From Heterodera schachtii (lineage: Eukaryota > Nematoda > Chromadorea > Rhabditida > Heteroderidae), in contig SIJG01000010.1 of the NCBI GenBank assembly GCA_023374025.1, positions 1,006,300 through 1,070,299 of the forward strand: DNA of 64,000 nt, in the 5' to 3' direction. The translations under genes were made by a program, and so were the position numbers. The notes beneath the pieces were generated by a model. The model was not told the origin of the DNA. It saw nothing but the letters and a program-made list of their open reading frames with translations, and made no database searches. This document shows positions 1-10,227 of the stretch, one piece after another. Position 1 is the stretch's first letter. Every line of letters begins with the position of its first letter.

Positions 1-1456
1 CAATTGAAACTGCGCGTCACATTCTGTCCGAATGGTTGCACAGCCCGAGAAAAGACGGACGGCCGAAGCGATTGTTCTGCGGTTACCATTTGGCAGGGAC
101 CGTTGAATGGGTCAACAATTTCAAGGAGGTCGGTCAGTCATGCGTTAAAAAGGGAGGGGGGGGGGCTTGGGGCGAAAAATTTTTTGCGACGACCGGGGGG
201 GGGGGGGGGGTACGACATTTGCGCATATGTTGAAAAAACATGCAATTTCGAATCCGCTTTTGGACATTGGCGCAAATGTCTGACCGTAAATTTCGGGACA
301 CGGGGGGGGGGGGGTTGGCCGCCGAGAGTTTGGTGACCGTTTTTTTCAAATTTGTTTTTTTTTGCGCCGCGCTTTTTCAAAAAATAAAATTCAAATCTAG
401 AAATAAATTTTCATAAAAAAATTCTTATGGAATTTCTTAGTAAGAAAATTTCAAGAAAAACAAAAATTCTTCGCGATTTTTTGAAATTTCTTATGAAGTT
501 TTGAGTTGCCACATTTTCGTAAAATATTTTCGATTGAATTCATTTGTTTTTCGTTTCCCAATTGTTTAGGAATTTCTTCGTGACAACACTTCTTCTGTCA
601 GTTACGAAATCCAATTGAAAATGTACAGGAAACAGGTGTGACCATCCATCATACATTAAAGGCAGAACTTCGATATCTGAGGATTTTTCCTCATTTTGTG
701 GTCTTTTAGAGGGTCAAAGAGGATTTTTTTGGAAAATGAGGATTTGCGGATTTTTGTGGTCTTTTGATAAAAATGGTCGGCCGCCGAGATTTTGATGACC
801 TTTTTTTGCTTTTCAAATTGCAACCCCCCCCCCCCCCAAGAATTTATGGGTGTGCCACATTTTCGGGAACAGAACAAAATTACGCCGAGACAATCACGTC
901 GTTTGAAATTCTTTAAAAATTTTCAAATTTAGAATTTTTTCAAGAAAAAAATCTAAGAAAATTTAAAGTAAAATAAATTTTGAACAATTTCAGTAAATTT
1001 TTTTTTGAAGTTTATGACAAATCACTAACAATAGGTCTCTTTTGTTTAGCATGTACTCCCCTCGGATGCAAAAAGTTTTTTCCCATTTCACCCTCGTCCC
1101 GCTGCTTTGGCGTCCGCGGGAATTGAGCCATTTGAATTGGTGAACGAACGGACCAACGAAAAGCTGACTTTGGAGAAAGAAACCAAATATTATGCATGGG
1201 CTTCTGGTTTCCGATGGGTGATGAAACGATGCTCAATTGGACAAATCGTTCAGTGGGAGGACGAAAATTCGAACCATTTGAACAATGTCCATTTTTGGCT
1301 GTCCAATTCCGCAAATTGTATTGGGTGAGCAAAAAGAGCATTCATTTTTTTATCGAATTTTGAATAATTTGCGCTTAATTCAGGCCATTGTATCCGCCAC
1401 CGAAGAAGAAGCGGGAGAAAGCAGCGAAAAGGGCGCCTAATTATGTGTGGAAATGA
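1..1456 (+). CDS. F-box-like family gene, 3' part (5' end outside window)
   Basis: Last exons of a member of the cluster's F-box-like family. Proposed exons are 3-128 (end of exon 3, with ILSEWLHSPRKDGRPKRL and ending NNFKE), 570-635, 1050-1324 (with IEPFELVNERTNEKLTLEKE and RWVMKRC) and 1384-1456 (PLYPPPKKKREKAAKRAPN...). Splice phases match intact paralogues: the last three exons sum to 414 nt and stay open. The usual exon 4 is split here by about 414 nt that begins like a donor (CAG/GTGTGA) and ends like an acceptor (TTTAG), so the insertion may be spliced as a new intron. The preceding intron (129-569) is also inflated by a related insertion. Function as an SCF substrate receptor is inferred from the family only. 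If the extra intron is not spliced the gene is dead, since the insert contains stops. Confidence 0.6.
129..569 (+). repeat. Intron enlarged by poly-G-rich insertion
   Basis: Paralogous introns at this position are about 55-66 nt. Here the normal tail (CCACATTTTCGTAAAATATTT and following) is recognisable from about 510, preceded by roughly 370 nt of inserted DNA with two long G runs and the motif TTGGCCGCCGAGAGTTTGG. A variant of that motif (GTCGGCCGCCGAGATTTTG) occurs in the second insertion at 636-1049. Confidence 0.5.
636..1049 (+). repeat. Insertion splitting exon 4; possible transposon-derived intron
   Basis: This stretch interrupts a coding exon that is continuous in all intact paralogues. 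It contains a C run near 825-838 and copies of the words TGTGGTCTTTTGA and TGAGGATTT that resemble the interior of the element at 12264-12900 (TGAGGCTTTTTGTGG). It starts GTGTGA after CAG and ends TTTGTTTAG, and both flanks remain in phase 0, so splicing it out leaves an open frame with about 24 extra codons after the acceptor. Confidence 0.45.
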
Positions 1457-1892
1457 ATTAATAATTCAATTTGACAAATTGCCGATAAATTCTAATTATC
1501 AATGAAAATTGTTGCTTTGATAATTTTTCTTCTCTTTTAAAATGTTTATTTTGTTGGCTGAATATTTTTTGTTCGAAACATTTATAATTCCAAGTTTACT
1601 TTTAAATTTGGATGAGATTTTCGGACCAATTTTTTGAAAAGTGACACTCATCATTCTTCAGGATTGCCGATTTTGAGCTATATCAGTTGTGCCATTTTTT
1701 TCTGGGGCCTTGACAAAAGTTCACCCGAACAAATGCCTAAACCTTAATTATTTCAACAAAATCAGAAAGTTTACATTTTAATCACTTCCGATATAAAATT
1801 CAAAAAAGCAAAACTAATTAAATGCATTTAAATGAAAGAAGCAACAAATAAATATGAGGAGCAATTAATTATCCGATCACTTTCCATTCATA
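1457..1892. other. Intergenic, includes conserved 3' block of a minus-strand copy
   Basis: No gene seen. The right end (about 1855-1892) is the family's conserved 3' downstream block in minus orientation, joined directly to a broken exon 3, so the last two exons of that copy are deleted. Confidence 0.4.
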
Positions 1893-2325
1893 ACCGTGAG
1901 AATTGACTGGCGAAACGTGGCGATGACGCAAATTTTCAAGAGTATATTCACAAGTAAAAATAAAGGGCGAATGTTTGGCGCAAAAATGGGCCAAATTTCA
2001 CGGGCAAAACCATCCCAATTTGGCTGGACTTCCTTGGATGAAGGCCCAAACAAAACCAAATTGGTGCCTTTGTCAAAGATTTGTTGGTTAGGCACGGAGA
2101 AAAGCGATCACGGAATGATCAATGTACCTGAAAGGGAATCATATTTAATAGATTTGAATTTTGTTTGATTTACTCAATCCAAAGGTTCTCAAATCTAATT
2201 TTGTTGGGCAGCGGACGGTCGGGCAACAGAAAATGCACACTTTTGCAATTGCTTTTCTCAACAGATAATTCTGGTTCTGTTCCCATAATGTCCACTGTTG
2301 AATTATCCACTTTCCAAATGTCCAT
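1893..2325 (-). pseudogene. F-box-like family pseudogene, exons 2-3 remnant
   Basis: Minus-strand remnant. An exon-2 piece at 2172-2325 is open (MDIWKVDNST... ending PLPNKIRFENLWIE) but lacks the F-box-like first half. Exon 3 (from about 2130 down) starts with the usual YIDHSVIAFLRA but an extra base gives a stop right after it, then QQIFDKGTNL and REIWPIFAPNIR follow in another frame. A second shift occurs near 1960 and the sequence stops at about 1893, fused to the 3' block; exons 4 and 5 are missing. A TTTATTTAG-GCTC leader lies directly before the exon-2 ATG, resembling the leader of intact genes. Confidence 0.6.
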
Positions 2326-2397
2326 GAGCCTAAATAAATCCATACGCCGTTTTAACGTTTTTTGGTTCCAAAAATAACTTCTTTTTTTTTAAATTTG

Positions 2398-2575
2398 TGC
2401 TCTGAATCAGTGCTGATCACGAAAGTGACCTTATTTGTTAGTTCAGTCAATTTTCTAATTCCCGGACTCAAGTTCGAACAACAAATCGAAAATTCCACTT
2501 TATTTTCATAGAAAGATTTTTCTCCTTTCCGGCGGGATTCCGTATAAAATTGACGGGTTTAAGTCAAAAATTTTA
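2398..2575 (-). repeat. Dispersed repeat with CCGGCGGGATTCCG word
   Basis: Reverse complement of sequence at about 23365-23545 and 38090-38260 (shared words GATTCCGTATAAAATT, GTTCGAACAACA, CTGATCACGAAAGTGACC). It lies between two gene remnants and has no coding content. The rest of 2326-2892 shows nothing else recognisable apart from the 3' block of the next gene near 2800-2892. Confidence 0.5.
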
Positions 2576-2892
2576 AGTCAATTGGAAGTAAAAAAAATGA
2601 AAAGATCCATTAACCCATCATCATTTCTGATGTAAATGCAAACAAATTACCTAAATTAATGAGTCAGGAATTTCTATTACTGTAATTTAAGAAAAAAATT
2701 GTTGAAAGCGAAAAGCACCCAAACAATTCCCGTACGACACAAATGTATTTGGCGCCAGCGGTTTGGTGATCATGCTATTAGCATTAGCTATTTTGTGCTT
2801 TAACAAAAGACGAACAAATAAATATGAACAATTATCCGATCAATGTCCATCCAAAATGATCGATAAGAATTTCTCATTTCCCAATAATTCTT

Positions 2893-4222
2893 TCACTTTT
2901 TCTTTCGATGTCCGCTGGGCCCGGCATTCATTTCCAGAGGACTTTTTTCATTCATTTGGCCCGCCTTCGGAGGAGACAATGGCCTAAATTAAGTACAATT
3001 AAAATTGATTATTATGTATAGCAAAGCTAATGCCACTCACCCAATGCAAGAAGTCCCACAAAGCCAAAAGTAGATTTTGTTCAAATTTTCGTGCTCCCAT
3101 TGAATTGTCGCCCCAATTTGACATCGTTTCATTATCCATCGGACCCCCCCATTCATCGTTGTCTTCTTCATCCACATTTTCATAAATTTTTTCTTTCTCC
3201 AATGTCAGCCTTTCATTAGTCCGATCATTCACACATTCAAATGACACAATTTTCGTTGGTTCATAAAGCCCAAGGCGAATGATGTAGCTGACGGAAGAAG
3301 TGGTGGCACGGAGAAATGCCTAAAAATGGGAAACGAAAGCAAATGGCAATTAATCCAACGAAAATGTGGCCACACCTCCTTGAAATTGTTGATCAATTTT
3401 ATGATTTCTGACGAATCACTCCAGCAAAACAAATGCTTCGGTTTTTCATCGCTTCTCGGAGTGTTCAACCATTTGGCCAACGCTTGGCCAGGATAAGTTG
3501 CATTTGATCCATCATCAACAATGGCATCGGGCAAAAGATCCCAGGAAAAGATTGAATTCAGCCGTTTCAGATCGGTGAGAAGTGTGGGCGAAGTGCGGCG
3601 ACGCAAATTGTCCAGATGATCAGCATCGAAAAATGACAAATGGCGAATGTTTGGCGCAAAAATGGGCCAAATTTCATGGGCAAAAACATTCCAAATTGGC
3701 TGGTCATTGTCGTTGTTGTTGGTATTCACTTGCAAATTCAAATTGGTGCCTTTGTCGAAAATTTGCTGATTGGCACGGAGAAATGTGATGACGGAGTGAT
3801 CAATGTACCTTAAAAATAATACTTTGACAACAGTCAAAATGATTTGAACTAAGTTTTGAATTACTCAATAAAAAGGAAATTAAAGCGAATTTTGTTGGGC
3901 AGCGGACGGTAGGGCAATGGAAATGGCACAGAATTGACAAAGTCGGAAAACACAGACATTGTTGGCACTTCCGCGTCATTGTCTTTTCGAATTTTATTTT
4001 CTCTCCAAATTGTCAATTCGTTTTTTCCATCGAAATGTTTGTCCACCTAAAATGTCGAAACGGGGCGAAAGAAATGCCATTTTGAGGCCGAGTTGAGGAC
4101 GATTAAAATTGGGCAAAATGTCCATCCAAACATCGGTACAAATCCAACTGAAATGCGGGAAAAATTAATTAATAAGTATTAGAAAATCGAAAGAAATTTG
4201 CTTACCGTCTGTTCATTTTCAT
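2893..4222 (-). pseudogene. F-box-like family gene with two +1 frameshifts
   Basis: All five exons are present on the minus strand: 4206-4222 (MKMNRR start), 3865-4147, 3376-3808, 3041-3319 and 2893-2983. Exon 3 is intact (YIDHSVITFLRANQQIFDKG to INNFKE) and exon 5 is the same length (91 nt) as in the intact neighbour at 4862-6160. Two exons are each one base too long: exon 2 has an extra G just before GTGGACAAACATTTCG, and exon 4 has a run of seven G (fwd C run near 3145) that throws RWIMKRC out of frame. Because one of the two lies in a homopolymer, sequencing error is possible; otherwise this is a young pseudogene. Canonical GT-AG introns of about 56-61 nt are all present. Confidence 0.7.
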
Positions 4223-4861
4223 GGCCACGCGGTGACTTTGTCGTTTTCCAAATGTCCAAATGAAACCAACAATTAACTGTATGTAAGAAATGTGTACAAA
4301 AAAATAGAAATTGTACCAAAAATATATAAATAAAATTAAAATTGTGGTTTTTTGGTCAAAATTATTAGAAAACAGTGAATAAGCGACAAAATGCTATAAA
4401 AGGATCTACTAATTTGTCTAATTATTCCACCGGCGGGGGAATTATTTTCAAGCTCCTTAGAGAGGATTAGAAGATACGAAGGGATAAATGGAGAAGGGGG
4501 ATTATTTTTCGAAAGATTTATTTAGTAAAAAATTTTTGAATTTATAATAACATGTCGCCAAAAAGGTTATCGCGTCAATAATAAATCATTTTAAATTTTC
4601 ATTTTTTGAGCCCGGGAAAATTAAACTATTTTTAGAAATTCATAATCACTTTCAGGATTTAATTTGTTAGTGGAATAATGCTAGCTTAAAAATAAAGAAA
4701 CAGAATTATACGACCAAAATCATTTCCGCTATAAAAGTCACAAAAAACCAAACAAATTAAATGCATTTAAATGAAAGAAGCAGCAATTAAATATGAGCAG
4801 CAATTATCCGATCAGTTACCATTTCTAATAATCGATCATTTGTCATTTCCCAATAATTAAT
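4223..4861. other. Intergenic between two minus-strand family genes
   Basis: Upstream of the 2893-4222 gene and downstream of the 4862-6160 gene. The right end (about 4760-4861) is the conserved 3' block in minus orientation (AAATGCATTTAAATGAAAGAAGC and following). The remainder is AT-rich with no feature I can support. Confidence 0.3.
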
Positions 4862-6160
4862 TCACTTTTTCTTCTGCTCTCCGCTGGGCCCGGGATTCAT
4901 TTCAAGATGACTTTCTTCATTCATTTGGCCCGCCTTTGGAGGAGACAATGGCCTAAGTGAAATGGAAATTAAATGTGACGGCACCAAAAAAGGCAAAAGC
5001 TGTTGGCACTCACCCAATGCTATCTTCATAAAGCCAACAGTGGATATTGTTCAAATTGTCCGTCGTTTTGTTCTCCCACTGATCCGTCGCCCCAATTTGG
5101 CACCGCTTCAACTGCCAACCAACATCATTATATTCGTCTTCTTTCTCCAATGTTAGCATTTCGTTGGTCCGTTCGTTCGTCAATTCAAATGGCGCAACTG
5201 GCGTTGACTCAAAAAGATAACGTTTAATTCGAATGATATAGCTGGCCGAAGAAGTGGTGGCACGGAGAAATGCCTATAAAATGGGAAACGAAAAGCAAAT
5301 GGCACTAAATCCAAATGTTTTACAAAACTATGGCCACACCTCTTTGAAATCGTTGATCAATTCAGTGATTTTTGACGTATCACCACAGCAAATCAATTGC
5401 TTCGGCTGCCCATTTTTTGTCGGAGTGTTCAACCATTTTGACAACGCTTGGCCAGCAGATGCACTTGGTCCATCATAAGCGATCAAATCGGGCAACAGAC
5501 AAGAATTGATTGAAACCAATTGAGTGAGATCGATGAGAATTGTCGGTGAAATGTAACGACGCAAATCGTACAAATGATGGCCATTGGGAAAGGTCAAATG
5601 GCGAATGTTTGGCACAAAAATAGGCCAAATTTCATGAAACAAAGCATTCCAAATTGACTGGTCATCGCTCTTGTTGGCATTCATGTACAAATTCAAATTG
5701 GTGCCTTTGTCCCAAATGTGTTGGTTGGCACGGAGAAAAGCGATGACGGAGTGGTCAATGTACCTTAAAAGTAATACTTTGAAACAGTCAAAATGATTTG
5801 AACTAGGTAAGTTTTGAATTACTCAATAAAAAGACAATTAAAGCGAATTTTGTTGGGCAGCGGACGGTAGGGCAATGGAAAATGCACAAATTTGCGACCA
5901 ATCAATACGGATAATTTTGCATTTGTTCCCTTCTCGTCAATTGTGATTTGTCTCCAAATTGTCAATTCCGTTTTGCCATCAAAATGTTTGTCCACCAACG
6001 CGTTGAAACGTGGCGAAAGAAGTGCCAATTTGAGGCCGAGTTGAGGACGATCAAAAAATGGGAACATATCCATCAAAAGGTCATTACAAATCCAACTGAA
6101 AAGCGGGAAAATTAATTATGTAATAGAAATTTGAAAGAAATTTCCTTACCGTCTGTTCAT
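4862..6160 (-). CDS. F-box-like protein, intact five-exon member (352 aa)
   Basis: Best reference model for the family. Exons on the minus strand: 6150-6160 (MNRR, 11 nt), 5823-6095, 5340-5763, 5014-5273, 4862-4952; sum 1059 nt, in frame, introns 54-66 nt with GT-AG. Residues about 5-45 (WICNDLLMDMFPFF, RPQLGLKLALLSPRF, LVDKHFDGK) resemble an F-box helical bundle. The middle (about 96-236) has YIDHSVIAFLRANQ, EIWPIFVPNIRHL and GQALSKWLNTPTKNG. The C-terminal part has APFELTNERTNEMLTLEKE and LKRCQIG, and ends in a low-complexity tail PLSPPKAG...GEQKKK. By family knowledge such proteins recruit substrates to SCF E3 ligases; partners cannot be read from sequence. The upstream TTTAG-GCTAAAT leader may be a spliced-leader acceptor. 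Start chosen because the only in-frame ATG before the donor is MNRR, as in three paralogues. Confidence 0.85.
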
Positions 6161-6625
6161 TTCCTTGGCCAACAATTCACTGTTTTCCAAATTATGTCAC
6201 AAATGAGCAAATGCTTTAAAAAATAATAATATTTAGCCTAAAGAATCAAAACTCAAATTTGTTAGTGTTGCAATTCGTTTCATCCCATTTTTATGGCGAA
6301 TTAGAAAGTAAAGGACCACCAAAAAAACAGAAAAATGAACAATGGAATGATGGACATTCCAACAGAATTTTGAAAAGCGCATTTGCTTTTAGGGGTTTTA
6401 AATTGGTAAGAAAAAGAATTGGGCAACAAAAAAACAATTGATGGGAATGCGAATGCATAAGAAAAACAGGAGGGGAAATGAGAACGGAGCTTCGGTCTTT
6501 TTCCGTTCTGACAATGATGAGTAGGAAAAGGATTTTAATGCAAAAAAAAATCTACAAAAAGAACTAAATGACAAAAAGGCGCAAATTGAAAAAGGAGGAC
6601 AAAATTTAATGAATTTAGAATTGTG
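6161..6625. repeat. Gene upstream region and dispersed repeat shared with 63.6-63.77 kb
   Basis: About 6205-6235 carries the leader-like TTTAGCCTAAAG (minus: TTTAGGCTAAAT) of the gene at 4862-6160. From about 6470, GCTTCGGTCTTTTTCCGTTC and TGACAATGATGAGTAG... match 63640-63770 (GTCTTTTTCCGTTCTGACAA). No coding gene seen. Confidence 0.45.
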
Positions 6626-6762
6626 TATAGGGAGCAGTAACTAAAGTCCTACTATGAACCAAGGCACTAACAGGAGTGGGGGCACTTATTGCTTTAGGTA
6701 ATCAACCTATAAAAGGAAACTGAGCACTCTTGGTTATAGCTGCTATAAAAAATCCTAAAAAA
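6626..6762 (-). pseudogene. NUMT: nuclear copy of mitochondrial nad5 fragment
   Basis: On the minus strand, with the invertebrate mitochondrial code (TGA = Trp), the sequence reads GFFIAAITKSAQFPF then IGWLPKAISAPTPVSALVHS then RTLVTA, with AGG read here as Arg (Ser in that code). This is the strongly conserved segment of NADH dehydrogenase subunit 5 around the TKSAQFPFSSWLP...APTPVSALVHSSTLVTAG motif. Base composition differs from the surroundings (fewer long A/T runs). It is only about 130 nt and flanked by nuclear repeats, so it is a transferred fragment and not a functional gene. Confidence 0.85.
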
Positions 6763-7202
6763 AAACCAAAAAAAAAAAAAAAAAGGGATTCAAAACGGTC
6801 GATTCTTTGGGGTACTTTTTTATGTCCACATGAAAAAGGGCATGGTGAAGAATTGTGGTCCCGAACCAATTTTTTTTTATTATTATTTGGGTTCAGAATG
6901 ATGGAATTTAGACCTTAGTTTCGTCAGTTTCCTAATTCCCGGACCAAATTCGAACAACAAATCGAAAACTCCATTTTCCAAAATGTTTTAAAAAGGACCG
7001 CCGGTGGAACAAAAGCATTCATTTTTTCAGCAAAGTGTAAATGTTTCAACTGTCGCCTCCAGCAATTTCTCTGCGCCTTAGAAATTCAAAAAACAAAATA
7101 TTGAAAATTAGACAAATGGATTTTTATGTACATACATATGTTAAATTTTCAAACAAAAAGATTGCTAAAACTGAAAAGGAACAATTCGTTTCCATTGCTT
7201 AT
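6763..7202. other. Intergenic with A-run and dispersed repeat
   Basis: An A-rich tract (about 6757-6785) directly follows the nad5 fragment. Sequence at about 7085-7200 (GACAAATGGATTTTTATGTA...) resembles 63895-63985. No gene seen. Confidence 0.35.
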
Positions 7203-8569
7203 TAGAGACCGGACGGGATCGGGATCCCGCGGGATTTCTTCGGGATCCCGCGGGATTTCTTCGGGATCCCGACCTCGGGATCCGTCCCGAACGATTTTTT
7301 AAATTCATCGGGATTGATCGGGATCGGGATTTCATCGGGATCCCGAATCGGGATCCCTCCCGACCATTTTACCAATCCCGCGGGGTCCCGCGGGATTGAA
7401 GTCACGATAATTTTTCAAAAAATCTCCATTTTTTAATTAAGATCATGAATTTTAAAATCTAAATTTAAAAATATTGTCATTTGCTAATTTTTCTTAAAAA
7501 ATCTCTTAAAAATCCCAAAAAATTCTTCACAGTTCTCCAGAATTCCATTAAAATTTTCAAAATTTGACGCAAAAGTTGACCATTTTAACTTTTATTTTCC
7601 AAAAAAGAATTATCATTAATTATTTTTTAAAATTCTCTACAAAATTGTCTTTTGGATGGTGAGTCTACGATGAATACCCGCAGAGCAAGAGAGGTGACCA
7701 AAATTGACTACCATAAAAATGATCAATTTTCTACCATTTTCCCTTGAAATACGGTAGAAATCAGTCATTTTTGATTTGCCGAATGTTTTAAGAAATGTTT
7801 CTCTGCGGGTATTCATCGTAGACTCACCATCCAAAAGACAATTTTGTAGAGAATTTTGTGCTCTTTCTCATAGGCCTACTCAATTTTCCAGAAAAATTTT
7901 CCTAACCCCCTAGGAATTTTTTTTGAAAATTTCCCCGATTTCAAGCCATTTTTGGCTTTTCAGATCACCATGAAGGAGAGATCTGATCAAGTTGGTGTAA
8001 AAGACTTTTCTGATCAGTGTCAAAAGTAAGCTTAGCAGGAATTTTTTCAGAATTTTATCTCAATAAAAAATTGAGTTATAAGTGCATAAACATTTTGTTC
8101 CATTACTTTTGTCCCACCAAAAAAGGGGGCTTTTTGGGTCGTGGCCGATCTCATTGTCAAAAGGGAATGTTATCGGGGCATTTTTTGGGTATTTGTTAGT
8201 GCACTAATTGATGTTTCTTTTGGTGTAAAGAACACTTTTTTCGCACCCTTCATTTTTGAGAAAATCGAATTTTTCGAAAAAAAAAATTTTTGTTCCAATA
8301 CTTTTGACCGTGACTGTAGATAAGAATTAGAACAAAACCTAGCACAAAACTAAAAATTAAAAAGCCAATAAATAAATAAAAAATTGGATTTTAGCAAATC
8401 CTGATAATCCCGCGGGATCCCGAAAAAAAATCTTCGGGATTGATCGGGATTCGGTCGGGATCCCGACTCGGGATCCGTCCCGATCGTTTTACCAAAATGT
8501 TCGGGATTGATCGGGATTCAGTCGGGATCCCGACTCGGGATCCCTCCGACCCCAGTTGTCCGGTCTCTA
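7203..8569. mobile_element. hAT-like non-autonomous element, 1367 bp, TSD TTGCTTAT
   Basis: Terminal inverted repeats TAGAGACCGGAC (start) and GTCCGGTCTCTA (end) are flanked on both sides by the identical octamer TTGCTTAT (7195-7202 and 8570-8577), the signature of hAT insertion. Both ends carry clusters of GGGATCCCG and CGGGATTGATCGGGAT subrepeats (7210-7400, 8405-8545). No transposase ORF is present, so it would depend on an autonomous relative. A nested palindrome lies inside at 7626-7857. Confidence 0.8.
7626..7857. mobile_element. Nested foldback element with about 60-bp inverted arms
   Basis: AAAATTCTCTACAAAATTG and about 40 further bases (7627-7685) recur as an inverted copy ending CAATTTTGTAGAGAATTTT (about 7795-7857). 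The arms also share GGATGGTGAGTCTACGATGA. The spacer is about 110 nt. It lies inside the 1367-bp element and may be a younger MITE or an internal hairpin of its host; no clear target duplication is visible. Confidence 0.6.
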
Positions 8570-8732
8570 TTGCTTATCCACTGGGGATGGAAAGGGAGGG
8601 ATACGTCAACATTATTTTTACTCATGAAAGAAGCAACAAATAAATGTGAGGAACAATTAATTAATAATTATATGTACGATCACTTTCCATTACTAATCAT
8701 CGATCAGAATATCTCATTTCCTAATAATTCTT

Positions 8733-9963
8733 TCACTTTTTCTTTCGCTGTCCGCTGGGCCCGGGATTCATTTCAGACGATTTTTTGCGTTAATTTGGCC
8801 CGATTTTGGTGGAGACAACGGCTATTTTCATCATCTTCGTCTTCTTTCTCCATTGTTAGCATTTCGTTGGTCCGTTTGTTCATCAATTCAAATCCCTCAA
8901 TTTCAGTTGGGTCAAAAATAAGTCGAATTTTGTAGATGGCTGAAGAAGTGGTGGCACGGAGAAATGCCTAAACATTTGGAAGTAAAATGGCAATTAATCC
9001 AAATATTTTATTGGAAATGTCGGGACTGACTTCTTTGAAATTGTTGACAAATTCAATGGTTTCTGAAGTATCACCACAGCAAATCAATTGCTTCGGCTCC
9101 CATTTTTTGTCGGAGTGTTCAACCATTTTGACAACGCTTGGCCAGCAGAAATTGCATTTGATCCATCATAAGCGATCAAATCGGGCAACAAATTGTCGAA
9201 ATCGATTGAAACAATGTCGAGGTCGGAGAGAATTGTAGGCGAATTGCAGCGAAGCAAATTTTCAAGTTGACGACCATCAGTAAAGTTCAAATGGCGAATG
9301 TTTGGCGCAAAAATAGGCCAAAGTTTGCGGGCAAAAACACTCAAAATTGGCTGATCGTCATCGGATAAAGACATAAACAAATCCAAATTGATGCCTTTGT
9401 CAAAAATTTGCTGGTTGGAACGAATGAATGTGATGACAGAGTGATCGATGTAGCTAAAAAAGGGAATGCTTTTACGTTAGTCCAAATGAATTGTTTGAAT
9501 TACTCGATTTGAAGGTTCTCAAAGCGGATTTTGTTGTGCAGCGGATATTTTGGCATTGGAAATTGCACAGTTTTCCATTGCTTTTCTCAACAAACACTTT
9601 TGCTTGTGTTCCCATCTTTTCAATTCTGATTTGTCTCCAAATTGGCAATTCTGATTGGCCATCGAAATGTTTGTCCACCAACGCATTGAAACGTGGCGAA
9701 ATCAGTGCCAATTTGAGGCCGAGTTGGGGAAAATGTCCATCAAAATGTCGTTGCACACCCAACTGAAAAACGGGGAAAATTGTATTAGAAATTTGTAAAT
9801 TTTTTAAATTTCCTTACCGTCGACTCTTCGTTTTCATTGCCACGCGGAGACTTCGCCGATTTCCAAATGTCACAAATGAACCCAATGGTTTCTGTTGATC
9901 AGTTGCAGAAATGGAGCGGTGATTGGTGGAGGAAAGTTTTTTCATTTTTTTGACGGGTGCCAT
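8733..9963 (-). pseudogene. F-box-like family pseudogene with exon 4-5 fusion deletion
   Basis: Minus-strand copy starting with a complete exon 1 (9818-9963, 146 nt: MAPVKKMKKLSS ... FVTFGNRRSLRVAMK). Exon 2 (to 9762) has lost about 16 nt inside the F-box-like segment, joining MDIF directly to PQLGL in another frame, and a further base before the PLHNKIRF-type end. Exon 3 (9031-9453) is open until a single-base loss after PTKNG creates a stop. Exon 4 starts normally at about 8969 but is cut after the acidic stretch and runs without intron into the exon-5 tail (CCACCAAAATCGGGCC), ending with the stop at 8733. Clearly dead. Confidence 0.8.
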
Positions 9964-10146
9964 TTAAAAAAAATTATAATTTAGCATAAGAGGAAAATTT
10001 AAAAAAAAAATTAAAAAAAAGCAAGTAGTTGTGCTTCATCCTCATTTATATATTCAGAATTAGTGTTATGAATTCAAAACTCAAATTCGCTGCTGATGCA
10101 ATTTGATTAGAAATTCATAAAATTGAACAATGATATGATGAATTCT
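9964..10146. other. Short intergenic gap with leader-like sequence
   Basis: Contains the minus-strand leader AT-rich block of the preceding pseudogene. Nothing else recognisable. Confidence 0.3.
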
Positions 10147-10205
10147 GCCATTTGATTTGGTGAATGAACGAACCCAAGAAAAGCTGACACTGAAGAAAGC
10201 ATGTT
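10147..10205 (+). pseudogene. Orphan F-box-like exon 4 fragment
   Basis: Plus-strand reading PFDLVNERTQEKLTLKK then stop is a decayed copy of the PFELVNERTNEKLTLEKE exon-4 motif. No other exon of this copy is nearby. Confidence 0.65.
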
Positions 10206-10227
10206 AGGGAAGCCAAAATTTTAGAAA

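Noticed and set aside
3..380. Overlapping short frames on both strands around the poly-G tracts
   Set aside because: Gly/Pro-rich readings come from homopolymer runs in an enlarged intron; only the short exon-3 tail is supported.
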